Part shown: one piece after another, positions 1 through 12,600 of the stretch | Position numbering within the stretch: position 1 is the first letter of the stretch | Layout of the letters: each line of letters opens with the position of its first letter | Source of the DNA: Acanthopleura granulata | Taxonomy: Eukaryota > Mollusca > Polyplacophora > Chitonida > Chitonidae | Reading direction: 5' to 3' | DNA: 64,000 bases | Assembly: GCA_016165875.1 (NCBI GenBank) | Contig: JABBOT010000004.1 | Span: 1,550,001 to 1,614,000 of the forward strand | Made by a program: the position numbers and the translations under genes | Notes under the pieces: generated by a model | The model's database searches: none | Seen by the model: only the letters and a program-made list of their open reading frames with translations | Told to the model about the DNA's origin: nothing

Positions 1-484
1 AGTAATTACCCTCTGCATTATAGCGTCAAGTCAGACTAGACTGTAGGTAAGACTGTCACTGTGGTCAAGGTGTGAGCTGTGACCCTCTGACAGGATGTCC
101 TAAGACAATTTGACTCCGGGTCAGACTGGTTTAGTAATTACCCTCTGCGTTATAGTTTCAAGTCAGTGTCCTCAGAACTATTATGGACTAGACTGTAGGT
201 ATGACTATCACTGTGGTCAAGGGGGGTAACCCTCAGACAGGATGTCCGAAGACAATGTGACTCAGGGTCAGACTGGTTTAGTAATTACTGTCTTTGTTAT
301 TGTTTCAGGTCAGTGTCCTCAGAACAAGAATACACGAGACTGTAGGTTTTCAGACTGGTTTAGTAATTACCGTCTGTGTTATAGTTTCAAGTCAGACTAG
401 ACTGAAGGTATAAAAGTCACTGTGGTCAAGGTGTGAGCTGTCACTCTCAGACAGGATGTCCTAAGACAATGTGACTTCTGGTTT
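1..484 (+). repeat. Tandem array of decayed EGF-exon copies
   Basis: Four degenerate copies start near 1, 133, 280 and 362, each beginning with a form of AGTAATTACC; the intact exon copy follows at 485. Each unit carries the end of the upstream intron (polypyrimidine tract and acceptor) plus the first part of the EGF exon. The copy at 133 reaches an in-frame stop (TAA within GGGGGGTAACC), the copy at 280 is truncated and the copies at 1 and 362 lack the first exon bases. They are therefore pseudo-exons. The array probably continues upstream of the window. Confidence 0.8.
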
Positions 485-512
485 AGTATTACGGTCTGTG
501 TTTTAGTTTCAG

Positions 513-647
513 GTCAGTGTCCTCAGAACAAGTATGGACCAGACTGTAGGTATGAGTGTCACTGCAATCAGAGTGTGAGATGTGACCCTCAGACAGGATG
601 TGATGGACATTGTGCTGAGGGTTGGGATGGGTCTACTTGCCAGAGAC
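513..647 (+). CDS. Exon 1 in window: EGF/laminin-EGF-like repeat
   Basis: Acceptor TTTCAG at 507-512 and donor GTGAGT at 648 bound a 135-nt phase 1-1 exon. It encodes a 45-residue unit beginning [11 protein letters not shown] with eight cysteines and the typical ending [10 protein letters not shown], as in MEGF-type repeats. It is the only intact copy of the exon in the tandem array that precedes it. Confidence 0.88.
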
Positions 648-3600
648 GTGAGTGTACATTTGTGAATCTTTCAGATGAGTATTTTTTTTATACTGTGTGT
701 AATTTTTCAGTGCACAACCAGAATGCCTAAATCTGTCCTTCAATTGAGTTTCAGTACTCAAGACTTGCTGTCAGAATATATAATTTTTCAGTGTATATTT
801 TAAGGTGCAAAAGTTATAAAGATCCAGAATGGAGATTAAGGAATTATAATGTCCAGATTTCTAATCTTCGTTGTTGGAGCCACTGTAGTAGTGGCCTCAC
901 TTACAAAGATTAGAAATTGTTTGATCTTGATATTTAAAGTGAAAGACCACTCAAAAAAGAAGTTGTGGTGAAAGAAAAGAGCCTAAAAAACTATATCTAA
1001 GAAAAACTTAATTGATTTTTTTTTATTTTCTAATTTTTTTTTTTCTATTTTTTTTTAATTTTGGATTGAATGGTGAGCTTTATGGACCATATTGTACAGA
1101 CTGAAACACAGTGACATGACGCATTCCTTTTAGCTACTTATCAGCCTTTGGTTCTATATTTCCACATGAAATACAGATACATGTATATCCATGTAGAACA
1201 TAAACATATGACAGTCAAAGACTTTTTAGCAGTTTCTCTCTCAGTAACTTCATTTTTGAGTGATTTTTCGCTTTAATAACATCCCTTTAAGAAATGCAAC
1301 TTTTTAAATCAGTGATAATAAATAGATTGGGCAATCTCCAAATTGGCCTATAGTCATATATATATATATATATGTATGCATCTATAAGCTTATATTGGTG
1401 TGTGAATTGGATGCTAAAGTGTGTGTACATTTTTGCTAATCAGTAAGTAAAAGAAATATATGTTGATATACTGTAATGCAGTGTGCAGTGTCAGACTAAT
1501 ATTTTTAATATCTATGTAAATCTGAACTTCAAGCAGACATAACTATATAATGTAGCAATTCATGTATGAATATTACATAGACGGGGGCCTCTGTACATGT
1601 AGCTCAGTTGGTTAGCGCACTAGCGCAGTCTGATGACCCAGAAGCCTCCCACCAATGCATTCGCTGTGAGTTCAAGTCTAGCTTATGCTGGCTTCTTCTC
1701 CCGCCATAGGTCTGCCAACAACCTCCAGATAGTTGTGGGTTTGCCCTGGGCTCTGCCCGGTTTCCCCCTTCCATATTGCTGGCCTCTGTCGTATAAGTGA
1801 AATATCCTTGAATACAGTGTAAAACACCAATCAAATAAGTAAAGAAATAAATTACATAAGCGCTACAAAAACTTGTGCATTTTTGAGTGAATTGCACAAG
1901 TGTAGTTAATGGCTTTTTATTTTTTCATAATTATATGTCCACATAATTCCTCCTGCACAACCTTCAAGAGAGAAAGGGTAAGAACATGTATGGAAGTGTC
2001 TGTTTGCATGGTGCAAGAAGCCTTCCTGAGCATCAAATTATCTGGAAATCTGACAGAACTAAGTCAAGGTTTCTCTTCTGACCTATTATAAACACCCATA
2101 CTCAGAGCAAGAAGGAATTTCTTGAAGAGATGTTTTTGTTAATTGCTTTTGTTAATAGCTATGGTTGCTGTGGATAATTTTTTGTGTGTTTTGTGTTAAA
2201 AATATTGAAGCTCTGGCAGCTTTGAAAGACTGTATCAAATGTTTATCCATCTTTCAGCTCCATCATAAACCGTAGTGTAAAACGGTAATTTGTACATAAG
2301 GCATGTCAGTTGGTCATTTACCTAATTTCAGCCCCTTCTTTTCATGACAAGAATCAGATTGCTCTTGTTTTATGTAGTGTAGACTCTGTTTTTATTATGT
2401 GTGTTTATAAATTAGAATCTACATGTACATAATGTACATTTGTAGATACCTGTGTTTCAGTAGGAAGTTTTGAGTTTGAACTATTTTGTCACTACAATGC
2501 TGTCTGCTGTTGTATGAGTATGTTGTGAAACAGAAATCAAATAAATAAGTAAATAAAGAATCCTACTACATCCTATTATAACATCAAAAATGTTAGACAA
2601 TATTTGCTGACTTCACTTTACTGATCACCTATCTGACCATGTTCAGGACATACAAATGACGGGTCTTTTCTTCAGGAACTTCCTAGGTTCACAAACCTCC
2701 AGCTCTTCAGTTTTCACCATTGTTTGTCCAGTCTGAATAAAAGTTTTGTGACAATTTTCTAGACACTCATGTTATAGTAAATGTACCGTAGTCAGAAATA
2801 GTTGCCTAACATATTTGTTAAGTCACGCAGTACAGTAGGATTTCTCTTATCTTTAGCGATAGAAGAATTTGAGCTGGAAACTCCCCAATTGGTATAAAAC
2901 ATGAGGTTCAAACCATCTAATGGAGAGGGAATTTGTATGTTCCCCTACTCTCACTGCTTGAAGGATGTTGGCGATCATACTTGTGTGTCTGATTGCACAA
3001 TCATTGAACAACCACATGCATCTTTTACCAGTATGGTGTGCATATCTGTACGTCACATGGAAAAGATTGTTAATAACATGCCAAAGGTCTGTGGTTTATG
3101 CCGTGCAGTTGTTTCCTCCATCCATGAAACTGTTTTCCATGTGAGTATGGTATGAAGCAACAACCAGATAAAGAATAAAGATATGCATTTGTGTTCACTA
3201 TATGTCAAATATGTGTAGGTATACATAAAGATTTTTTTTTTTTGACAGCATGACATGTATGTTGTTGGCTGATATTGCTTTACATGTAGAATATAATACA
3301 CACGTATGTTCAGTTGTTTGTGTAATGAGGGCGAGTTGGGCCCGACAGATAGAGACGACACAAAATGCACTGCCGTTCGAATACTTTATTGGAGACCACC
3401 ATCAATGTGTGGTGCAGTTATCTAGCAAGGGGAGAAAAAGCCCTGTAATGACAATCACAAAATTGTACGTCTATGATCATTATTGTAAACACAGTAACCC
3501 TACCAGCGGTAGTCACTGTGCATATCCAAGTGCTAAAATCAATTATCAGTTGCACATATGCAATTAACATTATGAGGTTCCGAGGTGAGTATGTATCATG

Positions 3601-6600
3601 ATATAACCTGACAACTACATGGTAAGTACTTTGGCCATGGATATACACAGCAGTGCGTAACATCGAGTATATGCTACTTAAATGCAATATAAAAGACATT
3701 ACAATGTAACTTTACATTCATTCGAACTCCAAAATGTCCATCAAGCTGGTAACCAATTCGTTAAACACGTGTAAGTTAATGACAGTAGTGTTAAAACGTA
3801 AGCATCACGACTAGTTGGCATTCTTGAAATGTAATATTGCAACAATAACCTTTTGAACTGTAATGACAAATACTAATTTTGTGAAACAAAACAATATGCA
3901 TAAAACCCCGTAATGTAGCACAATGCCATCGTATAATGTGACTACAATGGTCATTTCACAGAATTACAAATGCTCACAAAATTACCTCAAGGTGCCTGAG
4001 GGTCACAACGGGGCTCATCCTGTTACAACATGCAGCAGGACAAAGGCCACCTACAAAGAGTAGATCAAATGACACACTGTAACCGTAACCATAACACAAA
4101 GTAAAAGTGTTTAAGTAACTGCTTGAAATGAACATTTGAATGTGAACACCTTTCTTACAGTGTAATGAGAAATACTTTTACAGTGTACAACCAGAAATTG
4201 CATGAACTTAATTACTGTGTATTTCGCAGCAACTGTGCACAGACTTTACCATATCCTGGCATATTATGGCGCTAACATCAGTATACCAGCGCATTATTAC
4301 AAAAATGCAGTCTTACAATGTGTTAACATAAAAGTACATGCTACCCGTTACACATAGTATCGTTAAATCCGCAAAGAGTTTGTTAATGTACAGCTTATCG
4401 CTTATGCAGTCAACTGGAATGTCACATATGGTTCTATCAACCTTTCCAGTTAACATTCTAACATTTGCTGTTGATCCTACACAGCGGATAGCACAACGTA
4501 AAAGCTACGTTTTGCATGATTGTGTGTTCATATTTCGTGACCTAGCCACGTGGTGAGACTTTATCTCAGAATATCTATAAAGATACTTCGTTAACTCATT
4601 CAGAAATCTATGTACATGATTCCACCATTGTAATGGTTTCCATATACCACATTGGTTGCAAATATTACATCGGTTTAATGGGCAAAAATGGGATTAAACT
4701 TACCACACTGTGAGGACACTAACCAAAAATGTCCGGCGACATAACTTCCGCTACAGAAATGGGAAATAATCTCTACATGCACATAAGCATTGCATAATGT
4801 GCAGTAGCTACTGATGCCCTGTCATATTTGCTTCTTGTCACATGCTATTTGCCGTTAACATCAATCACTTAACAATATCATTTCAGAGAATATAGCTTTG
4901 CGACGACCAGCTAGGCACAGCCCAGATTCCTATTGTGAAAACAGTCGGTGTCATGATGCTAACTTGGCTGTGGATGGTGCGAAAGGAAATGATTTCTTTG
5001 ACACTCCATGTTCTCAAGCAGGACAAAAAAGCAGACTTGCTACCCTGGCAGAGTGGAATGTCACCCTTGATGAGATCTACAATATCTACAGGTTCTCCAT
5101 TTATGTGAGGCATGATGGTTGCTGTAAGTATACATAGTATGTAAAAGTTTCTAAGTCTGGTAGAATATGTTTTAAAGCCTCAGTTGACCTGTATTTTTTT
5201 GTTTGTTCATTATTTCTTGTTTGTCATAGACGGCGAACCCATGGCTGGCTGAGCTATATAACCTGGGAATTCCTATCAGAATGATATCATTTTCAAGATA
5301 GATTCTAATTAATTTAACCTTTATATCATGTTGTATTTCACATGAATAAAGCATTCATAGAACATAGGTGTACAAAACCCCTTCTTTTCAGGTGTGGTTT
5401 AAGTTAACATCTATATCATGTTGTATGTCACATTTATACAGCATTCATAGTATAGAGGTGTACAATACCCCTTGTTTTCTCTGTGTTTTTTCTACCAGGC
5501 AATGGCCGGATAAATAGATTTGTGCTAAGTGTAGGTAGAAATGATTCACTAATCTACCAAGAGTGTTACAAAGACCAAACGCCAGGGAATGACGCTGGCC
5601 CTGATCCAGTAATCATGGGGCACTGTCGCAATAACACGCCTCTCATGGGGAACATCATTCAGATTAAGCAGACACAATTTTTCCCATTGACCCTATGTGA
5701 AGTGTTGATATACGGTAAGTCTCAGCTTTATTCTTGGTCTTCCTGGATGGATTACTTTGACCTGTGTGTTGAAGCACAGCTGTCATTGGAAACCCCAAGC
5801 CTTTTTTGTCATGCAAACTTCTTGCATTATTATGTTATACTTGTAATGTGATGTTTTTTTTATTTATTTATTTATTTGATTGTTGTTTTATGTCATATTC
5901 AAGAATATTTCACCTAGATGACAGTCACCAGCATTATGGTGGGAGAAAACCAGGAAGAGTCGGGGAAACCCATGACCATCGGCAGATAGCTGGCAGACCT
6001 TTCCACGTACCACTGTAGAGGAAGGCAGCATGAGCTGGGCTTGAACTCACAGGGATCGAATTGGTGAGAGGCACGCGAGTCTGTCAGACATTAGACTTCA
6101 CCAGCACACTAACCCCCTTGACCACGGAGACCCGAAGTTGTTTCTTCTCCTGTGGTATAATAACCATACATGCTCTTTGTATCCATCAGATTGCTCTCTG
6201 TTGGCCAAAAGAGAGCTTTCTGAGATTCTTTAAAGTGCACGCAGGATATGAACTACATGTATCGCATTGGATATTTGCTCTATATTTGTCTTCCTGGAGA
6301 TATCATGAGACAGGTTGACAGTACTTTTCTATCTATCAGGAATTCTTTTGCACAGTACCATCAAGAGCTTGACCATTCACTGTAAAGTCTGACAGTCACC
6401 AGATAGGCTAAATTTTTTGTGACCATTCACATTTCATGCAGTGATCCAGTAATGACATTTGATCCATTAGCTGTGATAACTTCATCTCCTTAAAAAGGAC
6501 ATGGGTAAATGGTTCCTTGTGACCTTTCTTATTATGTTTAGATCTGCTCTCGGCATAATAGTGTAATCAGTCAGGAGCTGACCATCATATGCTCAACTCT

Positions 6601-9600
6601 GTCTTCCTCACAGTTTGCAGCAATGACTGGTATGGCATGGAATGTGATAGAGAATGTGAATCCACTTCAAAGTGCAAGCATTGTGATGGCAGTCAGCTTA
6701 GTTGTGAAGGTAAGTGGTTCTAGATATTTGCATTTACTTATCAACATCTTTCCAGGAGACAATAAATGTAGAGTTGAATCCATAGTATACACTTTAATCT
6801 AAATTCATGTTCTGCAGCTCCACATTCTGCTTGAATTGTCAGGGAAACATTTGTCACAGTTCAATACTTTATTATTCTGTTTATCTTGAATTACATAGTT
6901 TGGGAGTGTCATGTTGGTGCATTGCGAAGAAGTCTGCCCTCACAAGTGTACGAATATTCATATAGAATTACCTGTGCAGGAATTTTTCACTAACCACAGT
7001 GTTGCGGCTTTAAAAAATCATGTGAAATTATATTTTATTTACTGCTCTAATTCACACATCATGAGCTTCCCTTCTCTTATAATGTTAAAGATGAAAGCAG
7101 TTGTGTCAGGATATTTGTATATGTTTTAAATGCATATTTATTACCATGGTATATAACATTATAATGACCTGTCTTGTTTTTAGCTATTTTTTTATGTATG
7201 AGCTAGTTGTCTGGCATCCATAAGGTTGTCTGTCTGTCTTGCATCTGTTAACTTTTCCTTCAGAACGCTGCTCCTACATTTTTCCTCTGATTTGAACGAA
7301 ACTTGGGACAAGTGCAGACTATATGTACATCAAGATACATAATTCGTAGTATAAATTGTCCATTTCGATGCTCAGTTGCCAGCCTATATGTTTGTTTATC
7401 CAGAATAACTTAACATTTTCAAAACAGTGCTTCTCCTGCAGTTTGTGTCCAGTTTCAAAGAAGCTTAGTGTAGACTACATCAAAATAGGTAGTTCGTAGT
7501 ATTGGTTTTTAATTTCAATAATTGGTTGTTCATCTGTCTGTCCATCCATTCATCCACTCTGTTAACATTTCCCTCAAAATGCTCTTCCTCCTGCAGTTTT
7601 TATCCAGTTTCTTCAAACCTTGGTTAAGTATAGACTTCATCAAGAACATATTTAGTATTGTCGATTTTTGATTTCGATGATGAGTTGATCCACCATGTTA
7701 ACATTTACTTCAAAACGCTACTACCCTTACAGTTTTTGTATGATTTCAGAGAAACTTGGTTCACATGTGAACTATACATCCAGATACATAATTCATATTA
7801 TCCATTTTCCAGTTTGGTGATTGGTTGTCTGTTCGCCTGTGTGTCTGTTTATCCAGGATATGTTAATATATCTTTCAAAACATGAGTGTATGGGTGAGAA
7901 TCACCAGGAACTTTCACCAAAAAGTGGTTTTACAGAAGTACTCAGTGTCAGTGCATTTAACGAAATAGACCGTGTGTTGTGCTGAAATATTGGCTTCCTT
8001 TCCTGATGTTTTCTCCATTGTCTTCTTGGGATTTATACGCAGTGGTTATGCAGTGAATACAACCGTTAATTTTGTCTGGAGTGGTGCTTTCATTTATTGT
8101 CCTTTCAGTTTTATGTCCCAATCGCATCCGCTTGCGCTATTTAGATGCTGGTAACGGTAAATGCCACATACCATTCAGCACCTTGACTGCCCATGGTAGT
8201 GTATGTAGCAAAAAGATTTGCATATCCAAGATAGCTTAAATGGATGTATTTAACACTTCCTGATTGTATATAGGCTTACCTTGCTGGAATCGAGTGCTTG
8301 GGTAGTCATTAAAATGATGGAAATAAAGAATATTGTGGAAGTCAATGATCAGATGACGGGTATGCCATTTTACTAGCCCTGGGTGGCTATTTCACTCCAG
8401 TCACAGAGCTAGTGAAAAGGAGGCTTTTACAGTGACAAACTCAAAGGTAAAAGCATTCTCTTTCACAAGAACGAAACAACAACAACAACGCCATATTACT
8501 TTTTATTTTCTAATCAGTGTTAGTAGGCAGTGGTTTTGCCACCCACAACCACGGAAAATTGCTGGCTGCTACTACTAAACACCCTGATATACTGTATGTA
8601 GACTTTCGATTCGTAGCAATCACATCAAAAATAAGCTTCATAGTGTAAATTAATGGAATTATAGGATAAGAACATATTTAACTTTATTTTATAAGTATTA
8701 CAGTAAAGTACAAAGGTTATGCTTTCATGGTTTCCTAGCAAAGCTCACATGTAATTTTTGCCTCCTGTTTCAGGGTAACTTAAGCAGTGGTTCTGTACAT
8801 ATGAGGGCCTGCAGGCATTTGTGTTTGCTAGTATAGAATATTAATGAGCATATTATAAAAAAATATCCTGAAATGTGTGCGGCTTTGTGGACAGTCTTAA
8901 TTCTGTACTGAAAAAAAAATGTGTTGACCAGCTTTAACGATTTTAAATGTTAAGCATTAGAGAAATATGTGATTTTCTGTTCATGTATTTATTTTTTTCA
9001 TTGGTGTTTTACGCGGTATCTAAGAATATTTCACTTATATGACGACAGCCAGCATTATGGTGGGAAGAAACCAGACAGGCTTTCAGGCTCTGTCCGCAGA
9101 CCGTCCGCAGACCGTCTGCAGGTTGCTGGATTTTCGTTTTAGTATACATGTATATGCTTCTTGAAAATGACCCTTCCCTCTCCTCACAAATCAGGTGTCT
9201 GATTCAAATTAGCAATTTTAACACAAGGAATAACTGTTTGCTCTGATGTTGAATGATGAATCTATAGACATTTGAAAAAATTTTATTTCCTTTCATTTGA
9301 GAGTAATTTATGTACTCATGCATTTCATATGACTGTACTACATTTGTTGATCAGTTGTTTGATCAGGGGTTTCATGCCAAACACTAAATTTCCATAACAT
9401 TGATGTTAGTATTTAGCTGATGCCCCTCACCAGTTACAAGCTGTGGTGGTATATTCAAAGGATCCAAAGCCTCCAGCTGGCATCTTGCCAATACACATCA
9501 TAAAAGCTTGACAAAAATTTGTAATAAACGTGTATTATGATGGGTTGCCTTAACCTATTGCTTCATACAGAGGTACAAATAATGAAGATATTTTGGACTT

Positions 9601-12600
9601 AATTGGAGGTCACACTAACCAAACAAATAGAAATGGTAAGGACAAATTTTGATAGGGAAAAGGTCTTCAGTCTTACAGCATATCACAGTATGATGTTCTA
9701 GTGCAATGTATTCTCTTTAAACTGAAGTCATGAGCCAAGTAAGAAAAGATCAACATAAATTGGTGCAAAGTACTGCCGCTGGGTCCCCCATTACTGACAC
9801 AATAACGGATAGGCACTTTGTGCATGGAGAAGATTAAGGAATTTTACTGGAAGACAACTGGTCACTATTTACGAGAAGAATAAAATTAGAAGAAGAGCAA
9901 TAGACTCATTTTACAGCCTTTGGGCCCTAGTTCATTTTTGTGATTGAGTGCCCATCTGTCTGTCTGCTCATACAACATGTGTCAACATTTCTGTCAGAAT
10001 GCTACAAATTACTGTTACAGTTTTTGTCCAGTTTCAACAAGACTTGGTAGAAGTGAATCAAGATACATATTTCGTAGTATTGATTTTCAATTTTGATTGT
10101 CCATTGTCTGGTTTACATACATTATATTGTACTCGACTCTGATGATTTTGTCTCAACCAGTAGAGCTACATCTCATCAGAAACGCTGTTATTTATTTTTT
10201 TTTGTCAAGAATGTGTTTCGGGCAAGTGGGGTGAGCACTGTGATCAGATCTGTTTTTGCCTGGGTGGAGTTTCATGCAACAAGACCAATGGCCACTGCCC
10301 TAATGATGATTGTGCACCTGGGTATAAAGGGCCCACCTGTAATACAAGTAAGTCATAAGGAAATACACAAGCATAGGGCGATAGGAACAGTATTAACACA
10401 AAAGCCTGCAGATGGACTTGTTTTTTCCCCCAATTCTGAACGGTTTCCTCCGACCATAATGCTGGATGCCATTATATAAGTGAAATATTCTTTAGAACCC
10501 CCAATCAAATAAATAAATAAATAAATAATTAAATTCATGTGACTGGGTTGCTAGGCAGCACTTGGATGCTCTTTCCAAAATTATGATAAGTTTCTTCTTT
10601 GACAATAGGGAGTAGATGCTTCTCTTCATTATTAGAAGAATAATCACATTTAAGAATCCCAAACAAGCTGTTAGCGTTCTAATGGTTTACTTGTGTGCAA
10701 CTCTGACAGTGTACTTGTGTATAACTAATGGTGCACTGTGTACAGCTCTAATGGTGTAATCAACATTTTCCACATTCTTTCCTCGACATGCAGTGAAGCA
10801 AATGCAGGACAAGCAATTAAGTGAAGCAATTTGAAAAGTGCATTATGTGTGGATACTATCCATTTGTCCCTTGCTGTACATTCGTGTTGTTGTTACATGA
10901 TGATTTCCTAAAACAACCAGGTCATTTCTTTAGGTCGCAATTATGTGAAAAGAGACTGATTTTGTATTGTGGAGTAATTTTTTGAAATGACAATTTCAGG
11001 TTAGTGAATGCAAGATTTCTATTCTGAAAGCTAAGCTGGCAAGAACAAAACTCATACCTCAAATTATTGTTGTCTGTATTGACTCTGAGATGGCTTAGAA
11101 GATATCAGTACAATGTGTGCTGCATGAGGGTAATACTATTAGTTGGTCATTTTGTCAGTCACGGTTTCCTGGTTTGAACATGTTATTCTCGCTAGAGTGT
11201 GACTGAAACATTGCCGGTGTGGAATTAGGCCTTAATCATTCATTCATTCTGTCAGGTGGTTGGATGGTTGGTATCTGCTAATGCATGGGTTTTTCTAGCC
11301 ACAGAAATATGCAAAAATTGAGTTTTAGACAAAGTTTGGATTGAATTTTTATGAAATAAATTGAGTTTTTGATACGTTGGTGATGAAAAAATATTGATTT
11401 TTACGATATGTTTAATTTGAGTTTGTGAAAAAGAAATTGGCTAGAATAACCCCTGTAACATAGGTTCCTACGTATATACTTTGACATGGGCCATTCACTT
11501 TAATAACTAGGGATCTGAATGCCAAAAAAACATCCTCTATGGATGATATTGCAGCTGTTCAGAATTTACGCTGGTTGCAAAACTAAAAACCTTGTAACAG
11601 TATTGCATGGATGCATGAGCTACATTATATCGTCACTTCTTTAATTGATTGATTTATGAGAGTAAATCCAGAGAAACAACAACAGCATGATATTTGGCAA
11701 ATGGGTTACCTGTAACTCATGAAATCTGGCCTCTTGTCAATTTACCATATTTAGAGTTTTGTTGTGAAGTAACTGGTTAAAATGGCTTAAGCAAATTTAG
11801 ATGTAAATAACAATGTGTATTTTTAAAGTGCAATTTGAGTATTAAATATCACTGCCATGACAGCATGGTCTTGTATTACTCTGTGCTCAAAATGATTTGT
11901 TATAATGACATTTAATAACCAATCACAGGAAAACAATGCACAGGGACCAGACCTCAGGGGTTCTTATTAGCCCACCAGCAGAATCCTGGTTTATGCTTGA
12001 ATGCAATTTAAAGTGCTAGTGCCCACTAGTAGGTCAGCCAAATACATAAACCGGCCAACAGAAATGCGCTAATAAATCACTTGATATCTGGCCTCTGAAA
12101 TAATGACAGATCTGGAAGCGAAGGACAGGTTGTGGAGTTACGGGCTGATTCCCCACAGTTGCATGTGTGACAACACACTCACACTTCTAACATTGTGACA
12201 AATGGCAAGAAGCCATGCAATTCTTGGTGAAAATGTGGAGCAGAATGATGTTGATAAATATTTCAGATAAAACAGGCTTAACTGGGCATCCACATGAGCG
12301 ATCATGTTACTGATCACATGACCTTAGTCTGTAAGCCAAATGCTTATTGTTTGCGCTTAAACTTTTAACTTTGTCATCCACCTGGCCTTGTCAGTACTGA
12401 GTATTTGGCTCTCGTCTGCAGTGGGCTCTAAGCATGAAGAACGAAACCAGAGCAGCTCTCTTGTCTAGATGAATACCAGTAACACAAATAAATGAAGCAA
12501 CACACAAAACCAGTTATGACTGTAAATTTGTCTGTCCAGGCTGTGATCCAGGAGAGTATGGCCCTGGCTGTATTGAGGGATGTGGATACTGTGCTTCTGG

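Larger units (their letters stand above)
648..4886 (+). other. Intron 1 (4.2 kb)
   Basis: This intron holds a fragment of a long-terminal-inverted-repeat element (about 930-1300), a TA microsatellite (1358-1373), a SINE (1583-1851) and a short SINE-like tail (about 2531-2560). From about 2600 to 4886 I see no recognisable gene or repeat; the short open frames there lack family motifs. Confidence 0.7.
6710..10209 (+). other. Intron 4 (3.5 kb)
   Basis: The intron contains the tandem repeat at 7198-7885, a SINE fragment (8987-9130) and a dispersed copy of the 7198 repeat (9938-10117). I see no gene in 7886-8986 or 9131-9937. Confidence 0.7.

Noticed and set aside
1583..1660. tRNA gene
   Set aside because: Box A and B are present, but the acceptor and other stems do not pair and the segment continues into a SINE body and A-rich tail found many times in the window.
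2853..3700. Overlapping short open frames on both strands
   Set aside because: No family motif, no splice-consistent exon in phase 1-1 with the receptor gene, and no agreement between strands.
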